This document shows, piece by piece, positions 33,156 through 42,237 of a DNA stretch of 64,000 bases (its first letter is position 1; each line of letters opens with the position of its first letter). This DNA comes from JAIYDJ01 sp031400505 (GTDB taxonomy: Bacteria > Pseudomonadota > Alphaproteobacteria > Rhodobacterales > Rhodobacteraceae): assembly GCA_031400505.1 (NCBI GenBank), contig JANNPZ010000032.1, forward strand, positions 6,704-70,703, read 5' to 3'. Both the position numbers and the translations under genes were made by a program. The notes below the pieces were generated by a model. The model ran no database searches. It had not been told where the DNA came from and was given only the letters and a program-made list of their open reading frames with translations.

Positions 33156-34026
33156 ACGCGTGAAAAAAGCCAAGCCCGGCGAGGTTGAAACCACTGGCCA
33201 CAGCTGGGACGGGATCGAAGAGTTCAACAACCCGATGCCGCGCTGGTGGCTGTGGACGTTCTACGCCTGCATCGCCTATGCGCTGCTCTATTCGATCGCC
33301 TATCCGGCCTGGCCGATGCTGACCCGCGCAACGCCCGGAGTTCTGGGGGCATCGACACGCGCCGATGTGGCCGCTGACATTGCCCGATTTGACGAAGCCT
33401 TGGCGCCGATGAAGGCGAGGCTGGTGGCGGCCGACCTTACCGCGATCCCAACCGATCCCGAGCTTGCCAGTTATGCCACGTCGGCGGGCGCCTCGGTGTT
33501 TCGCACCAACTGCGCCACCTGTCACGGCTCGGGTGCTGCGGGTGTCAAGGCCAGCGGCTATCCCAACCTGCTGGATGACGACTGGTTGTGGGGCGGCGAC
33601 ATGGAAGCGATCCACACCACGATCACCCATGGCATTCGCAACACTCTGGACGAGGATGCGCGCTATTCGCTGATGCCGGCCTTCGGGGTGGACGAGTTGC
33701 TGGACAAGACGCAGATCGGGCAGGTCGTCGAATATGTGCTGCAGGTGTCCGGGCAAGAGCATGACGCGGCGCTTGCCACTGAAGGTGCTGTGCTGTTCGC
33801 CGAAAACTGCTCGTCCTGCCATGGCGAAAACGCCGAAGGTAACCGCGAACTGGGTTCTCCGACCCTGACCGACGCGATCTGGCTTTATGGTGGCGACCGC
33901 GAGGCGCTGACCTATACCATTGTCAACGCGCGTGCCGGAGTGATGCCGCCTTGGGCTCCGCGCCTGACAGAGGATGAAATCCGGTCGGTTGCGGCCTATG
34001 TTCACAGTCTGGGTGGCGGCGAGTAG
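33145..34026 (+). CDS. ccoP: Cytochrome cbb3 oxidase di-haem subunit III
   Basis: A 293-residue subunit. A membrane helix (RWWLWTFYACIAYALLYSIA) follows the family motif HSWDGIEEFNNPMPRWW, then two cytochrome c domains with CATCH and CSSCH haem sites. CcoP accepts electrons from soluble or membrane cytochromes c such as the one at 19.6 kb and passes them to CcoO. It ends the ccoNOQP unit. A GGCGCGCC-CCC-GGCGCGCC hairpin lies 29 bases past the stop. Confidence 0.96.
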   Translation: MCAERVKKAKPGEVETTGHSWDGIEEFNNPMPRWWLWTFYACIAYALLYSIAYPAWPMLTRATPGVLGASTRADVAADIARFDEALAPMKARLVAADLTAIPTDPELASYATSAGASVFRTNCATCHGSGAAGVKASGYPNLLDDDWLWGGDMEAIHTTITHGIRNTLDEDARYSLMPAFGVDELLDKTQIGQVVEYVLQVSGQEHDAALATEGAVLFAENCSSCHGENAEGNRELGSPTLTDAIWLYGGDREALTYTIVNARAGVMPPWAPRLTEDEIRSVAAYVHSLGGGE

Positions 34027-34040
34027 CCTCGTGCCCCTCA

Positions 34041-34054
34041 TTGATCGAGGTCAA
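34041..34054. promoter_or_regulatory. FNR/FnrL box of ccoGHIS
   Basis: TTGAT-CGAG-GTCAA matches the FNR consensus with one change. It lies 89 bases before the ccoG start, so activation from -41.5 would start transcription near 34089. This suggests ccoGHIS has its own oxygen-regulated promoter as well as possible read-through from ccoNOQP. Confidence 0.8.
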
Positions 34055-34073
34055 GGCGCGCCCCCGGCGCGCC
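34055..34073. terminator. Strong GC hairpin between ccoP and ccoG
   Basis: GGCGCGCC (34055-34062), CCC, GGCGCGCC (34066-34073): a perfect 8-bp stem, each arm itself palindromic. There is no T-run, so it is not a classical intrinsic terminator. It could slow or stabilise the 3' end of ccoNOQP mRNA. It directly follows the FNR box and would lie upstream of the ccoG transcript start. Confidence 0.45.
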
Positions 34074-34129
34074 TGACACATAGTCGGCAGATGTTTGGTC
34101 GGCATCTGCCCATCTGATCCGGAGCTGCC

Positions 34130-35569
34130 GTGACACATTCCGAAAACCCCGCCCCGACTTCACTTTACTCTGCGCGTGAGCCGATCTTTCCGCGCCGGGT
34201 CAAGGGCACGTTTCGCACGCTGAAATGGTGGCTTCTGGCGATGATGCTGGGGATCTACTACGTTACCCCCTGGATCCGGTGGGACCGCGGCACCAGCCTG
34301 CCTGATCAGGCAGTGCTTCTGGATCTGGCCAACCGGCGGTTCTTCTTCTTCATGATCGAGATCTGGCCGCATGAGTTTTATTTCGTCGCGGGCCTGCTGA
34401 TCATGGCCGGGTTGGGGCTGTTCCTGTTCACCTCGGCCGCCGGGCGGGTGTGGTGCGGCTATGCCTGCCCGCAAACGGTATGGACCGACCTGTTCATCCT
34501 GGTCGAACGCTGGGTCGAGGGCGACCGCAACGCGCGGCTGCGCCTGCACCGCCAAAAGCTGAACGGGGAAAAGCTGCGCAAGCGGGCGATCAAGTTCACA
34601 CTTTGGGCGCTGATCGGGTTGGCGACAGGCGGGGCCTGGGTGTTCTATTTTACCGACGCGCCGACGCTGGCGGTAAATCTGGTGCAGGGCACGGCGCATC
34701 CGGTGGCCTACATCACCATGGCGGTGCTGACCGCGACCACGTTCTTCTTCGGTGGCTTCGCGCGCGAACAGATCTGCATCTATGCCTGCCCCTGGCCGCG
34801 CATTCAGGCCGCGATGATGGACGAGGACACTCTGACCATCGCCTACCGCGAATGGCGGGGCGAGCCGCGCGGCAAGCTGCACAAGGGCGCAAGCACCCCG
34901 GCCGAAACCCAGGGCGACTGCATCGACTGCATGGCCTGCGTGAACGTCTGCCCGATGGGGATCGACATCAGGAACGGCCAGCAAATGGCCTGCATCACCT
35001 GCGGATTGTGCATCGACGCGTGCAACGATGTGATGGACAAGATCGGCAAGCCGCGCGATCTGATCGGTTACCTTGCGCTGACCGACGAGGTGGCAGAGCG
35101 GTCCGGCAAACCCGTCAAGTCGATCTGGAAACATGTGTTCCGGCCTCGGACGGTGCTTTACACCGTGCTGTGGGGCGGGGTCGGGATCGGGCTGGTGGTG
35201 GCGCTGTTCGTGCGCACCGATATCGGGGTGAACGTCAGCCCGGTGCGCAATCCGGTCAACGTCACGATGTCGGACGGCTCGATCCGCAACAGCTATGATC
35301 TGCGGCTGCGCAACATGACCCATAACGACACGCAGTTTGCGATCATGATGGTGGGGCCGGACGGCGTGACCCATTCGATCGAGGGGGTCGAAGGCCCGCT
35401 GGTGTGGATCAAGGCGGATCAGACTCTGGCCACGCGTGTCTACATCGAGGCGGCACCGGGGTCGGAGGCCGCGAGCGCCGAGCGCAGCGAGGTGCGCCTG
35501 TGGATTTCCGACACCAAATCCACCAGCCGGGTGCATCACGATACGATCTTCTTTGGAAAGGGTGACTGA
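34130..35569 (+). CDS. ccoG: Cytochrome cbb3 oxidase accessory protein CcoG
   Basis: A 479-residue membrane iron-sulphur protein. Four to five helices, starting WWLLAMMLGIYYVTPWIRWD, surround CGYACPQTVWTDLF. Two [4Fe-4S] ferredoxin motifs follow (CIDCMACVNVCP and CITCGLCIDAC), and the C-terminal part is an immunoglobulin-like IG_FixG domain. CcoG is a copper(II) reductase that supports insertion of copper into CcoN. It starts with GTG at 34130, eight bases after GGAG. First gene of ccoGHIS. Confidence 0.95.
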   Translation: MTHSENPAPTSLYSAREPIFPRRVKGTFRTLKWWLLAMMLGIYYVTPWIRWDRGTSLPDQAVLLDLANRRFFFFMIEIWPHEFYFVAGLLIMAGLGLFLFTSAAGRVWCGYACPQTVWTDLFILVERWVEGDRNARLRLHRQKLNGEKLRKRAIKFTLWALIGLATGGAWVFYFTDAPTLAVNLVQGTAHPVAYITMAVLTATTFFFGGFAREQICIYACPWPRIQAAMMDEDTLTIAYREWRGEPRGKLHKGASTPAETQGDCIDCMACVNVCPMGIDIRNGQQMACITCGLCIDACNDVMDKIGKPRDLIGYLALTDEVAERSGKPVKSIWKHVFRPRTVLYTVLWGGVGIGLVVALFVRTDIGVNVSPVRNPVNVTMSDGSIRNSYDLRLRNMTHNDTQFAIMMVGPDGVTHSIEGVEGPLVWIKADQTLATRVYIEAAPGSEAASAERSEVRLWISDTKSTSRVHHDTIFFGKGD

Positions 35570-35570
35570 G

Positions 35571-36023
35571 ATGGCCGAGTTGACTGGCAAGCATGTTCTG
35601 GCGATCACGGTGGGGGCGTTTTCCGTCGTTATCGCGGTGAATTTCCTGTTGGCCTACAAGGCTGTCAGTACGTTTCCCGGGCTGGAAGTGAAGAATTCCT
35701 ACATCGCCAGTCAGGTGTTCGATGCGGACCGCAAAGCACAGTTGGCGCTAGGCTGGGTGTTGAGCCCAAGCTATGACAATGGCCAGGTGCGGCTGACCTT
35801 CATGGATGCGCGGGGGCACCCGGTGACGCTTGGCGGGCTGGCAGTGCTGATCGGGCGTCCCACCGAAAAACGCGATGACATTCGCCCCGAGTTTGCGCGG
35901 GTAGGAGGGGCCTATGTCGGAGATGCCGCCCTGAACCCCGGAAAATGGATGATGCAGGTCGATGCACGCGCGCTGGATGGCACAGCGTTTCGCCAGAGGA
36001 TCGATTTGTTCGTGAAAGGCTGA
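35571..36023 (+). CDS. ccoH: Cytochrome cbb3 oxidase assembly protein CcoH (FixH family)
   Basis: A 150-residue protein with one N-terminal helix (VLAITVGAFSVVIAVNFLLA) and the FixH periplasmic domain beginning NSYIASQVFDADRKAQ. CcoH associates with the oxidase during assembly. The ATG follows the ccoG stop at once, and ccoI starts three bases after its end. I take ATG 35571 since the open frame upstream runs inside ccoG. Confidence 0.92.
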   Translation: MAELTGKHVLAITVGAFSVVIAVNFLLAYKAVSTFPGLEVKNSYIASQVFDADRKAQLALGWVLSPSYDNGQVRLTFMDARGHPVTLGGLAVLIGRPTEKRDDIRPEFARVGGAYVGDAALNPGKWMMQVDARALDGTAFRQRIDLFVKG

Positions 36024-36026
36024 CCG

Positions 36027-38201
36027 ATGACCCACGCGACGCATGTAGCGCTTTCTGCCTGCCCTGCCTGCGCCGCTGCGCCATCGGCAGAAAGACTGGC
36101 GGGATTGGCCGCCGGGCGCGAGGGGCGGCTGGTGTTGTCACTGCCCGGCGCGCATTGTGCGGCCTGCATGGTCACGGTCGAGACGGCGTTGCAGGCGGTG
36201 CCGGGGGTGCGGTCAGCCCGGGTCAATCTGTCGATGCGTCGTGTCAGCGTTGACGCTGTGGCCCACGTCACGGCGGCCGAGCTGATCCCGGTTCTGGCGG
36301 GTGTGGGCTATGAGGCACACGAGCTGGACCCCGGCCTGTTGTCTGCGACCGAAACGGACCGACAGGGAGCCGAATTGTTGATGCGGCTGGGGGTGGCAGG
36401 CTTTAGCATGATGAACATCATGCTGCTGTCGGTCGCGGTTTGGTCAGGGGCCGAAGACGCGACGCGGGAGCTGTTTCACTGGATTTCGGCGGCGATTGCA
36501 CTGCCGACGGTCGCTTTTGTCGGGCAGCCGTTCTTCAAATCGGCCTGGGCCAGTTTGCGGGTGTTCCGTCTGGGGATGGATGTGCCGATCTCTCTCGCGT
36601 TGATTCTGGCCAGCGGGATCAGCCTTTACGAGACCTGGGCAGGGGGGCATCACGCCTATTTCGATGCCGCCGTGATGCTGTCGTTCTTCCTGCTGGCGGG
36701 GCGGTATCTTGATCACCGCACGCGGGCAATTGCGCGGTCTGCGGCACAGGAACTGGCCGCACTCGAGGTGCCACGCGCCACGGTTCTGACAGGTGGGGCC
36801 GAGGTGGTGCGCGCGATTTCCGAGGTTGCGGTGGGCGATCTGGTGCGGGTGCGGCCCGGGGGGCGGATGCCGGTTGACGGTGTGGTGGTGCAAGGTGCGT
36901 CCGAGGTGGACCGAGCACTGCTGACCGGGGAAAGCCTGCCGGTCTATGCCGGGCCAGGTTCAGTGGTGGCCGCCGGAGAGGTCAACCTGACCGGGCCATT
37001 GGTGCTGCGGGTGACGGCGGCGGGGTGCGACAGTTCGCTTCACCGGATCGCCGATCTGGTTGCCATCGCGGAAAGCGCCAAGACCCGCTACACCAGTTTG
37101 GCCGAACGCGCGGCAAGCTGGTATTCGCCCCTGGTGCATCTGTTGTCGTTTTCGGCGTTCGGCTACTGGATGTATGCAACGGGCGGCGATCTGCGGTTTG
37201 CCATCAACATCTCGGCGGCGGTGCTGATCATCACGTGCCCCTGCGCGCTAGGGCTTGCGGTGCCTGCGGTGGTGACGGCGGCCAGTGGCCGGCTGTTCCG
37301 AAAGGGGTTCCTGATCAAGCACGGCACAGCGCTGGAACGGCTGGCCGAGGTCGATACGGTGGTGTTCGACAAGACAGGCACGCTGACGCTTGGCGCGCCG
37401 CAACCCGCCAATCTTGCCGATCACCCCATGGATGTCTTGCAGGTCGCGGTGGCGTTGGCGCAGGGATCGTCGCATCCCTTGGCGATGGCGCTGACGGATG
37501 CTGCCCCGCCCGCGGACGTGACCGATCTGCACGAGGTGCCCGGCTACGGCATTGAAGGCACCTGGCGGGGTGCGCGTGTTCGGTTGGGTCGGGCGGCGTG
37601 GTGCGGTGCGGCAGAGGTGGATGTGACGGCGACCTATCTGGCACTGCCGGACGGTTCAACCCATGTCTTTACCTTTGCCGACAGTTTGCGCCCCGGAGCC
37701 GAGGTGGCGGTGGCGGGGCTTAGGGCGCAGGGATTGGCGGTGCGGCTGATCTCGGGCGACGCGGCGGGGCCGGTGGCGGCGATGGCGCTTCGATTGGGGA
37801 TCACCGATTGGGTGGCAGGCGCCTTGCCGGCTGAAAAAGCGGCGGCGGTGGCGCAAATGACGGCGCAGGGCCGACGGGTGCTGATGGTCGGGGATGGGTT
37901 GAACGACACGGCGGCACTGGCAGGGGCGCATGTCTCGATCAGCCCGGCCTCTGCGCTGGATGCGGCGCGGGTGGCGTCGGATATCGTGATGCTGGGCCAG
38001 GATATGCAAGCCCTGCCCGATGCGCTGCGGATCGCGCGGCAGGCATCGCGGCGGATGGTGGAAAACTTTGGCATCTCGGCCGCTTACAACGTGATTGCGG
38101 TGCCGCTGGCCCTGATGGGGATGGCCACGCCGCTGGCGGCGGCGCTGGCGATGTCGCTGTCGTCGATCACCGTTTCACTGAACGCGCTGCGGCTGCGCTG
38201 A
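36027..38201 (+). CDS. ccoI: Copper-translocating P-type ATPase CcoI
   Basis: A 724-residue P1B ATPase. An N-terminal metal-binding domain has HCAACMVTVE, preceded by an extra cysteine pair (ACPACAAAP). The CPC motif in the membrane is ITCPCALGLA, the phosphorylation site is FDKTGTLT, and the hinge is VGDGLNDTAAL. It exports copper to the periplasm for the CcoN CuB centre. Its stop and the ccoS start overlap by one base (TGATG). Confidence 0.95.
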   Translation: MTHATHVALSACPACAAAPSAERLAGLAAGREGRLVLSLPGAHCAACMVTVETALQAVPGVRSARVNLSMRRVSVDAVAHVTAAELIPVLAGVGYEAHELDPGLLSATETDRQGAELLMRLGVAGFSMMNIMLLSVAVWSGAEDATRELFHWISAAIALPTVAFVGQPFFKSAWASLRVFRLGMDVPISLALILASGISLYETWAGGHHAYFDAAVMLSFFLLAGRYLDHRTRAIARSAAQELAALEVPRATVLTGGAEVVRAISEVAVGDLVRVRPGGRMPVDGVVVQGASEVDRALLTGESLPVYAGPGSVVAAGEVNLTGPLVLRVTAAGCDSSLHRIADLVAIAESAKTRYTSLAERAASWYSPLVHLLSFSAFGYWMYATGGDLRFAINISAAVLIITCPCALGLAVPAVVTAASGRLFRKGFLIKHGTALERLAEVDTVVFDKTGTLTLGAPQPANLADHPMDVLQVAVALAQGSSHPLAMALTDAAPPADVTDLHEVPGYGIEGTWRGARVRLGRAAWCGAAEVDVTATYLALPDGSTHVFTFADSLRPGAEVAVAGLRAQGLAVRLISGDAAGPVAAMALRLGITDWVAGALPAEKAAAVAQMTAQGRRVLMVGDGLNDTAALAGAHVSISPASALDAARVASDIVMLGQDMQALPDALRIARQASRRMVENFGISAAYNVIAVPLALMGMATPLAAALAMSLSSITVSLNALRLR

Positions 38202-38368
38202 TGGAGATCCTGTCGATCCTGATCCCGGTGTCACTGTTTCTTGGGGCCATCGGGCTGATTGCCTTTGTCTGGACCATGAAGGCGCGGCAGTACGACGACC
38301 CGCAGGGTGACGCCAACCGCATCCTGACCAAGGAATGGGACGACCGCCCCAAACCCCCCGGGGCCTAG
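38201..38368 (+). CDS. ccoS: Cytochrome cbb3 oxidase maturation protein CcoS
   Basis: A 55-residue protein. One membrane helix (ILSILIPVSLFLGAIGLIAF) is followed by the CcoS signature WTMKARQYDDPQGDANRIL. CcoS is needed for cofactor insertion into CcoN. It closes the ccoGHIS operon. Its TAG stop codon overlaps, within CTAG (38365-38368), the stop codon of the convergent carboxypeptidase gene. Confidence 0.93.
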   Translation: MEILSILIPVSLFLGAIGLIAFVWTMKARQYDDPQGDANRILTKEWDDRPKPPGA

Positions 38369-39915
38369 GGGCTCATCGTAAAGCACTGCATCGCGCGCGA
38401 GGTCAGCTTGCGGCAGGCAAGATCGGCCTGATCCTGGGTCAGCCCCATGAAGTTCGCGTCAAAGCCGCCCTTCTTTTCGATGACCTTGCGCAACCCGGTG
38501 CCCAACGTCACGCTTTCTTGCAGTTGGGTCTTCATCAGCAGCCGTTCAGCTTCGCTGTAGGTCGCGTATTTGCCCAGATGCACGCCCCAATGACGGCTGC
38601 CCGATGTGGACAGCAACGTTACGGTTTGCGGGGCGGGGGCCTCGACCTGCACCGTCTTGACGGTGTCGTAGATCGGTGGGTTGCGTTTGGGTGGGCGCGG
38701 GGTGGCGGACAACTGCACAGGCGTCACACCGGGTGTCGCCTTGATGACCAGACCCTCGGTCGGGGCGGCAAGGGCCAGAACCTGCGCTTCAAGCGTCCCG
38801 TCGGGCGGCGGGGCGGCGGTTGCTTCGGCCAGGGCCCCGGCAATGTCGGCCTGCATCGCGGCTACGACCAGTTCGGTAGCCTCTGCCTGAGCCGGCCTGC
38901 GAAAGGGCCGCGGCGAGGTTTTCAGGGCAAACTGTGCCCGCAGCGTCTTGGCGGGGAAATTGCCCTCTTCTTCCTCTTCAACCAGATCGGTATTTGCGAT
39001 CAGCTCTTCGTCGGCAGCATAGGTCGGGGGCGCGGGGGCATTGGTGGGGGCATCGCTTGGCGCCTTGCGAAACCCAAGGTCCATCAGATCGGCCATCTTT
39101 GCGTTGCGGTTTGCGGTTGACGCCCCGCCGAACACCGTCGCGATGATCCGGGTTTGCCCGCGTTCCGCGCTGGCTGTCAGATTGAAGCCTGCCGCATCGG
39201 TGTAGCCGGTCTTGATGCCGTCTGCGCCGGAATATGCATCCAGAAACTTGCGGTTGGTATTGGCGACGGTGGCCAAACCTGCGTCGGTGCTACGGCGCGA
39301 AAAGATGTTGTAGTACTGCGGGAAGTCATAAAACAACCGCCGCCCAAGGATCGACATGTCCTGTGCGGTAGAAAGGTGGCCCTTTGCGGTCAGGCCGTTG
39401 GCATTCTTGAAGGTGGTGTTCTTCATTCCCAGCGCCTTGGCGGTGCGGGTCATCCTGCTTGCGAATTTTTCCTGACTGCCGCCGATATGATCGCCGATTG
39501 CGGACGCCGCATCATTGGCCGATTTGACGGCTGCGGCACGGATCAAATACCGCAACTGGATTTTCTGCCCCGCCTTCAACCCCAGGCGCGAAGGCGGCTG
39601 GGCCGCGGCATTCTTCGACACGGTGATCATGCTATCCAGCGACAGCTTGCCCCGCTCGATATCCTCGAACGCAATGTAGAGCGTCATCATCTTGGTCAAC
39701 GAAGCCGGATGCAGTCGGGTTTCGGCGTTTTCGCTGTAAAGCGTCGCCCCCGTTCGGGCATCCATCACATATGCCGCAAAGGGTGCGGCACCGGTTGGCT
39801 GCGGCCCGGAACAAGCCGCAATAACACCTACGACCAGAAGAAACAGGAAGTTGCGGACGAACTGCCCCGAAAAGGATGCCACGTTTTGCCTCGAATCTGC
39901 CTCATGCCCCGTCAT
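38365..39915 (-). CDS. D-alanyl-D-alanine carboxypeptidase (PBP5 family) with SPOR domain
   Basis: A 516-residue serine peptidase. The catalytic motifs are S72-LTK (SLTK), SAN at 132-134 and KTG at 235-237. A Pro/Ala-rich linker leads to a C-terminal SPOR-like peptidoglycan-binding repeat (SRHWGVHLGKYATYSEAERL to the end). The N-terminal hydrophobic segment ends IAAC (Cys 35), which looks like a lipobox, so it may be a lipoprotein. The start is uncertain: ATG 39915 is used; GTG 39942 has a better ribosome site (AAGGA) and TTG 39975 is also open. It trims peptidoglycan side chains in the periplasm. Confidence 0.9.
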   Translation of the reverse strand: MTGHEADSRQNVASFSGQFVRNFLFLLVVGVIAACSGPQPTGAAPFAAYVMDARTGATLYSENAETRLHPASLTKMMTLYIAFEDIERGKLSLDSMITVSKNAAAQPPSRLGLKAGQKIQLRYLIRAAAVKSANDAASAIGDHIGGSQEKFASRMTRTAKALGMKNTTFKNANGLTAKGHLSTAQDMSILGRRLFYDFPQYYNIFSRRSTDAGLATVANTNRKFLDAYSGADGIKTGYTDAAGFNLTASAERGQTRIIATVFGGASTANRNAKMADLMDLGFRKAPSDAPTNAPAPPTYAADEELIANTDLVEEEEEGNFPAKTLRAQFALKTSPRPFRRPAQAEATELVVAAMQADIAGALAEATAAPPPDGTLEAQVLALAAPTEGLVIKATPGVTPVQLSATPRPPKRNPPIYDTVKTVQVEAPAPQTVTLLSTSGSRHWGVHLGKYATYSEAERLLMKTQLQESVTLGTGLRKVIEKKGGFDANFMGLTQDQADLACRKLTSRAMQCFTMSP

Positions 39916-40049
39916 ATGCGGCGCTTGAGGACAGGTTAGCACAGGGGTTTCCTTCGGAAAAGCCCTTTGATTCAACGGGTTTTGCGGTGACTCTCAGATA
40001 CAACAGGCAGATGTTGTGCGCGCCGTGCAAACGCGCCCCAATAGTTGGG

Positions 40050-40751
40050 TCAAAGCGTGAGGTCGGCCACCAAACCGGGCAAAGTGGAAAGATCAGGCAG
40101 CACGTGAAACCTTGCATGTCCGACTGGCGGCTCGGCATGTTCCAGCGCCCAGGTCAGCCCATGCGGCACATGCACCCCCCAGCCCCCGGCCTCGATCATC
40201 GGGATCACATCCGATTTGAGCGAATTGCCGACCATCAGCGCGCGCTCTGCCCCATACCCATGTCGCGCGAAGATTGATGCGTAAACCGGGGCGGTCTTGT
40301 TCGACACGATTTCGACCCCGTGAAAAAGATCGCCCAGACCAGATTGTGCCAGTTTGCGTTCCTGATCCAGCAGATCGCCCTTGGTGATCAGGATCACGCG
40401 GTACTGCGCAGCCAGAACCGTAACCGCATCCCGCGCATAGGGCAGCAGATCAATCGGGTGTGCCAGCATGTCGCGTCCGGACGCGATGATTTCGCCAATG
40501 ACTGATGCCTCGACACGGGCGTCGGTCACCTCGATCGCGGTTTCGATCATCGACAGAACGAACCCCTTCACTCCAAAGCCGTAGTGACCCAGATTGCGCC
40601 GTTCGGCCGCCAGCAACCGGTCTTCCAGATGGTCAGGGTCGGCATAGTCACCAAGCAAAGCCAGAAAACGGTCCTGCGTCATGCGAAAGAACGTCTCGTT
40701 CTGCCACAGCGTGTCATCGGCATCAAAGCCGATGCAGGCCAGCTTTGTCAT
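40050..40751 (-). CDS. HAD-family hydrolase
   Basis: A 233-residue phosphatase-like protein. Motif I is FDADDTLW, motif II is LITKGD, and motif III/IV covers SNKTAPVYASIFARHG and ALMVGNSLKSDVIPMIEAGG. A helical cap sits between motifs I and II. This layout fits small-molecule phosphatases of the HAD IA/IB kind; the substrate is unknown. ATG 40751 matches the family start, with a G-rich ribosome site. The longer frame upstream overlaps clpS on the other strand and is not coding. Confidence 0.9.
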   Translation of the reverse strand: MTKLACIGFDADDTLWQNETFFRMTQDRFLALLGDYADPDHLEDRLLAAERRNLGHYGFGVKGFVLSMIETAIEVTDARVEASVIGEIIASGRDMLAHPIDLLPYARDAVTVLAAQYRVILITKGDLLDQERKLAQSGLGDLFHGVEIVSNKTAPVYASIFARHGYGAERALMVGNSLKSDVIPMIEAGGWGVHVPHGLTWALEHAEPPVGHARFHVLPDLSTLPGLVADLTL

Positions 40752-40869
40752 CTTTCCCCCCGTTCTGCCAGAGCAGGGTCTTTTCCGCCGGCCAGAATCG
40801 TCTATATTCATATCAACGGGTCGGTCCCGTGCAACCCCGCCACCGGCGTTCTTTTCTCGGAGCATCCTC

Positions 40870-41211
40870 GTGCCGCTGTTTCCATTTGAATTGTCGGATA
40901 CGCCGAAAGGGCCGGGTAACGACACTTCGGTGTTGACCAAGACGCGCACCCAGACCGCGCGACCGCCGATGTACAAGGTGCTGTTGCTGAACGACGACTA
41001 TACTCCGATGGAGTTTGTCGTACATGTGCTGGAGCGGTTCTTTGGTCTGACCCACGCCCAAAGTTTTGAGATCATGCTGACGGTCCACAAGAAGGGTCTG
41101 GCGGTCGTCGGGGTGTTTTCCTGCGAAGTGGCAGAAACCAAAGTGGCGCAAGTGATGGATTTCGCCCGCCGTCATCAGCACCCACTGCAATGCACGATGG
41201 AAAAGGACTAG
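40870..41211 (+). CDS. clpS: ATP-dependent Clp protease adaptor ClpS
   Basis: A 113-residue adaptor. A flexible N-terminus (TKTRTQTARPPMYKVLLLND) leads to the ClpS core with DDYTPMEFVVHVLERFF, MLTVHKKGLAVVGVF and the C-terminal VMDFARRHQHPLQCTMEKD. ClpS presents proteins with bulky hydrophobic N-termini to ClpAP. The start is a GTG at 40870, behind CGGAG. clpA is not in the window; the methyltransferase gene follows after 19 bases. Confidence 0.94.
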   Translation: MPLFPFELSDTPKGPGNDTSVLTKTRTQTARPPMYKVLLLNDDYTPMEFVVHVLERFFGLTHAQSFEIMLTVHKKGLAVVGVFSCEVAETKVAQVMDFARRHQHPLQCTMEKD

Positions 41212-41230
41212 GCCGCCTGCGCGGCTGATC

Positions 41231-42217
41231 ATGCGATCTTCCCGGCTTGACATGGCGTTGACGAGTGGTGCTTGGGTTTTGCCTGCGGCGGGGGATATCG
41301 CCGTCTGGCGTCCCGTGGCGGGGGATGATCTGTCGGCGCTCCCAAAGGGACGCGTGGTTGTACAGACCGGCTTCAAGCCTGACCACGATCATTTCGCAGC
41401 TCTTGGCTATCGGATGGGCGGCGACGCGGCGTTTTCCAGTGGGCTGGTCTGTCTGCCGCGCGCAAAGGCCCTGGCGCGCGGGATGCTGGCCCATGCGTCC
41501 AGCGCCGTGATGCCGGGCGCGATGGTCGCCGTTGACGGGCAAAAAACCGACGGGATCGATGCGGTGTTCAGGGAATGCCGGGCCGCTCTGCCTTCACTGG
41601 TTGATCCGGTATCCAAGGCACACGGCAAGTTGTTCTGCTTTCCTGCGGGGGAAATTCCTGCGGATTGGGCGGCGTCGCCGCAGCGCATCGAGGCGGGCTT
41701 CGTAACCGCGCCGGGGGTGTTTTCCGCCGACGGGATAGACCGGGCATCTGCCATGCTGGCAGCGGTTCTACCGGCCGAGATGCCCGCGAAAGTTGGCGAT
41801 CTAGGGGCGGGGTGGGGCTATCTTGGTCGTGCTGTTCTGGCGCGGGCTGGGGTAAAGCATCTGGATGTCGTCGAGGCCGAAGCGGCGGCATTGGACTGCG
41901 CGCGTGCCAACCTGTCCGATCCGCGCGCGGCCTTTCACTGGGCGGATGCAACCACCTTCCGCCCTGACCGTCTGTGGGGGGCGGTGGTGATGAATCCGCC
42001 GTTCCATCTTGGGCGTGCGACGGACGTCGGCGTGGGGATGGCCTTTATTCAGGCGGCCCATCGCGGACTTGCGCCAGATGGCAGTCTTTGGCTGGTCGCC
42101 AACCGGCATTTGCCCTATGATCGACTGCTGACCAGTCTGTTTCGCAGTGTTGAAGAAATCGGCGGCGATGCCGCGTTCCGTCTGACCCGCGCCACCGCCC
42201 CGATCCGGGTACGCTGA
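41231..42217 (+). CDS. RsmC-like class I SAM-dependent methyltransferase
   Basis: A 328-residue protein. An N-terminal pseudo-methyltransferase-like half is followed by the catalytic half with the SAM-binding motif VGDLGAGWGYLGRAVL and the N6/N2-methylating VVMNPPFHLG. Two-domain architecture with NPPF is typical of RsmC/RlmG, which methylate guanine N2 in ribosomal RNA; the precise target is inferred. It is probably cotranscribed with clpS (19 bases) and the SDR gene (20 bases). Confidence 0.85.
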   Translation: MRSSRLDMALTSGAWVLPAAGDIAVWRPVAGDDLSALPKGRVVVQTGFKPDHDHFAALGYRMGGDAAFSSGLVCLPRAKALARGMLAHASSAVMPGAMVAVDGQKTDGIDAVFRECRAALPSLVDPVSKAHGKLFCFPAGEIPADWAASPQRIEAGFVTAPGVFSADGIDRASAMLAAVLPAEMPAKVGDLGAGWGYLGRAVLARAGVKHLDVVEAEAAALDCARANLSDPRAAFHWADATTFRPDRLWGAVVMNPPFHLGRATDVGVGMAFIQAAHRGLAPDGSLWLVANRHLPYDRLLTSLFRSVEEIGGDAAFRLTRATAPIRVR

Positions 42218-42237
42218 CGCATAACAAAGGCCGCTGC

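Noticed and set aside
30435..33230. 931-codon minus-strand frame opposite ccoNOQP
   Set aside because: It is a His/Arg/Pro-rich antisense shadow of ccoN, ccoO, ccoQ and ccoP, which all have clear family matches.
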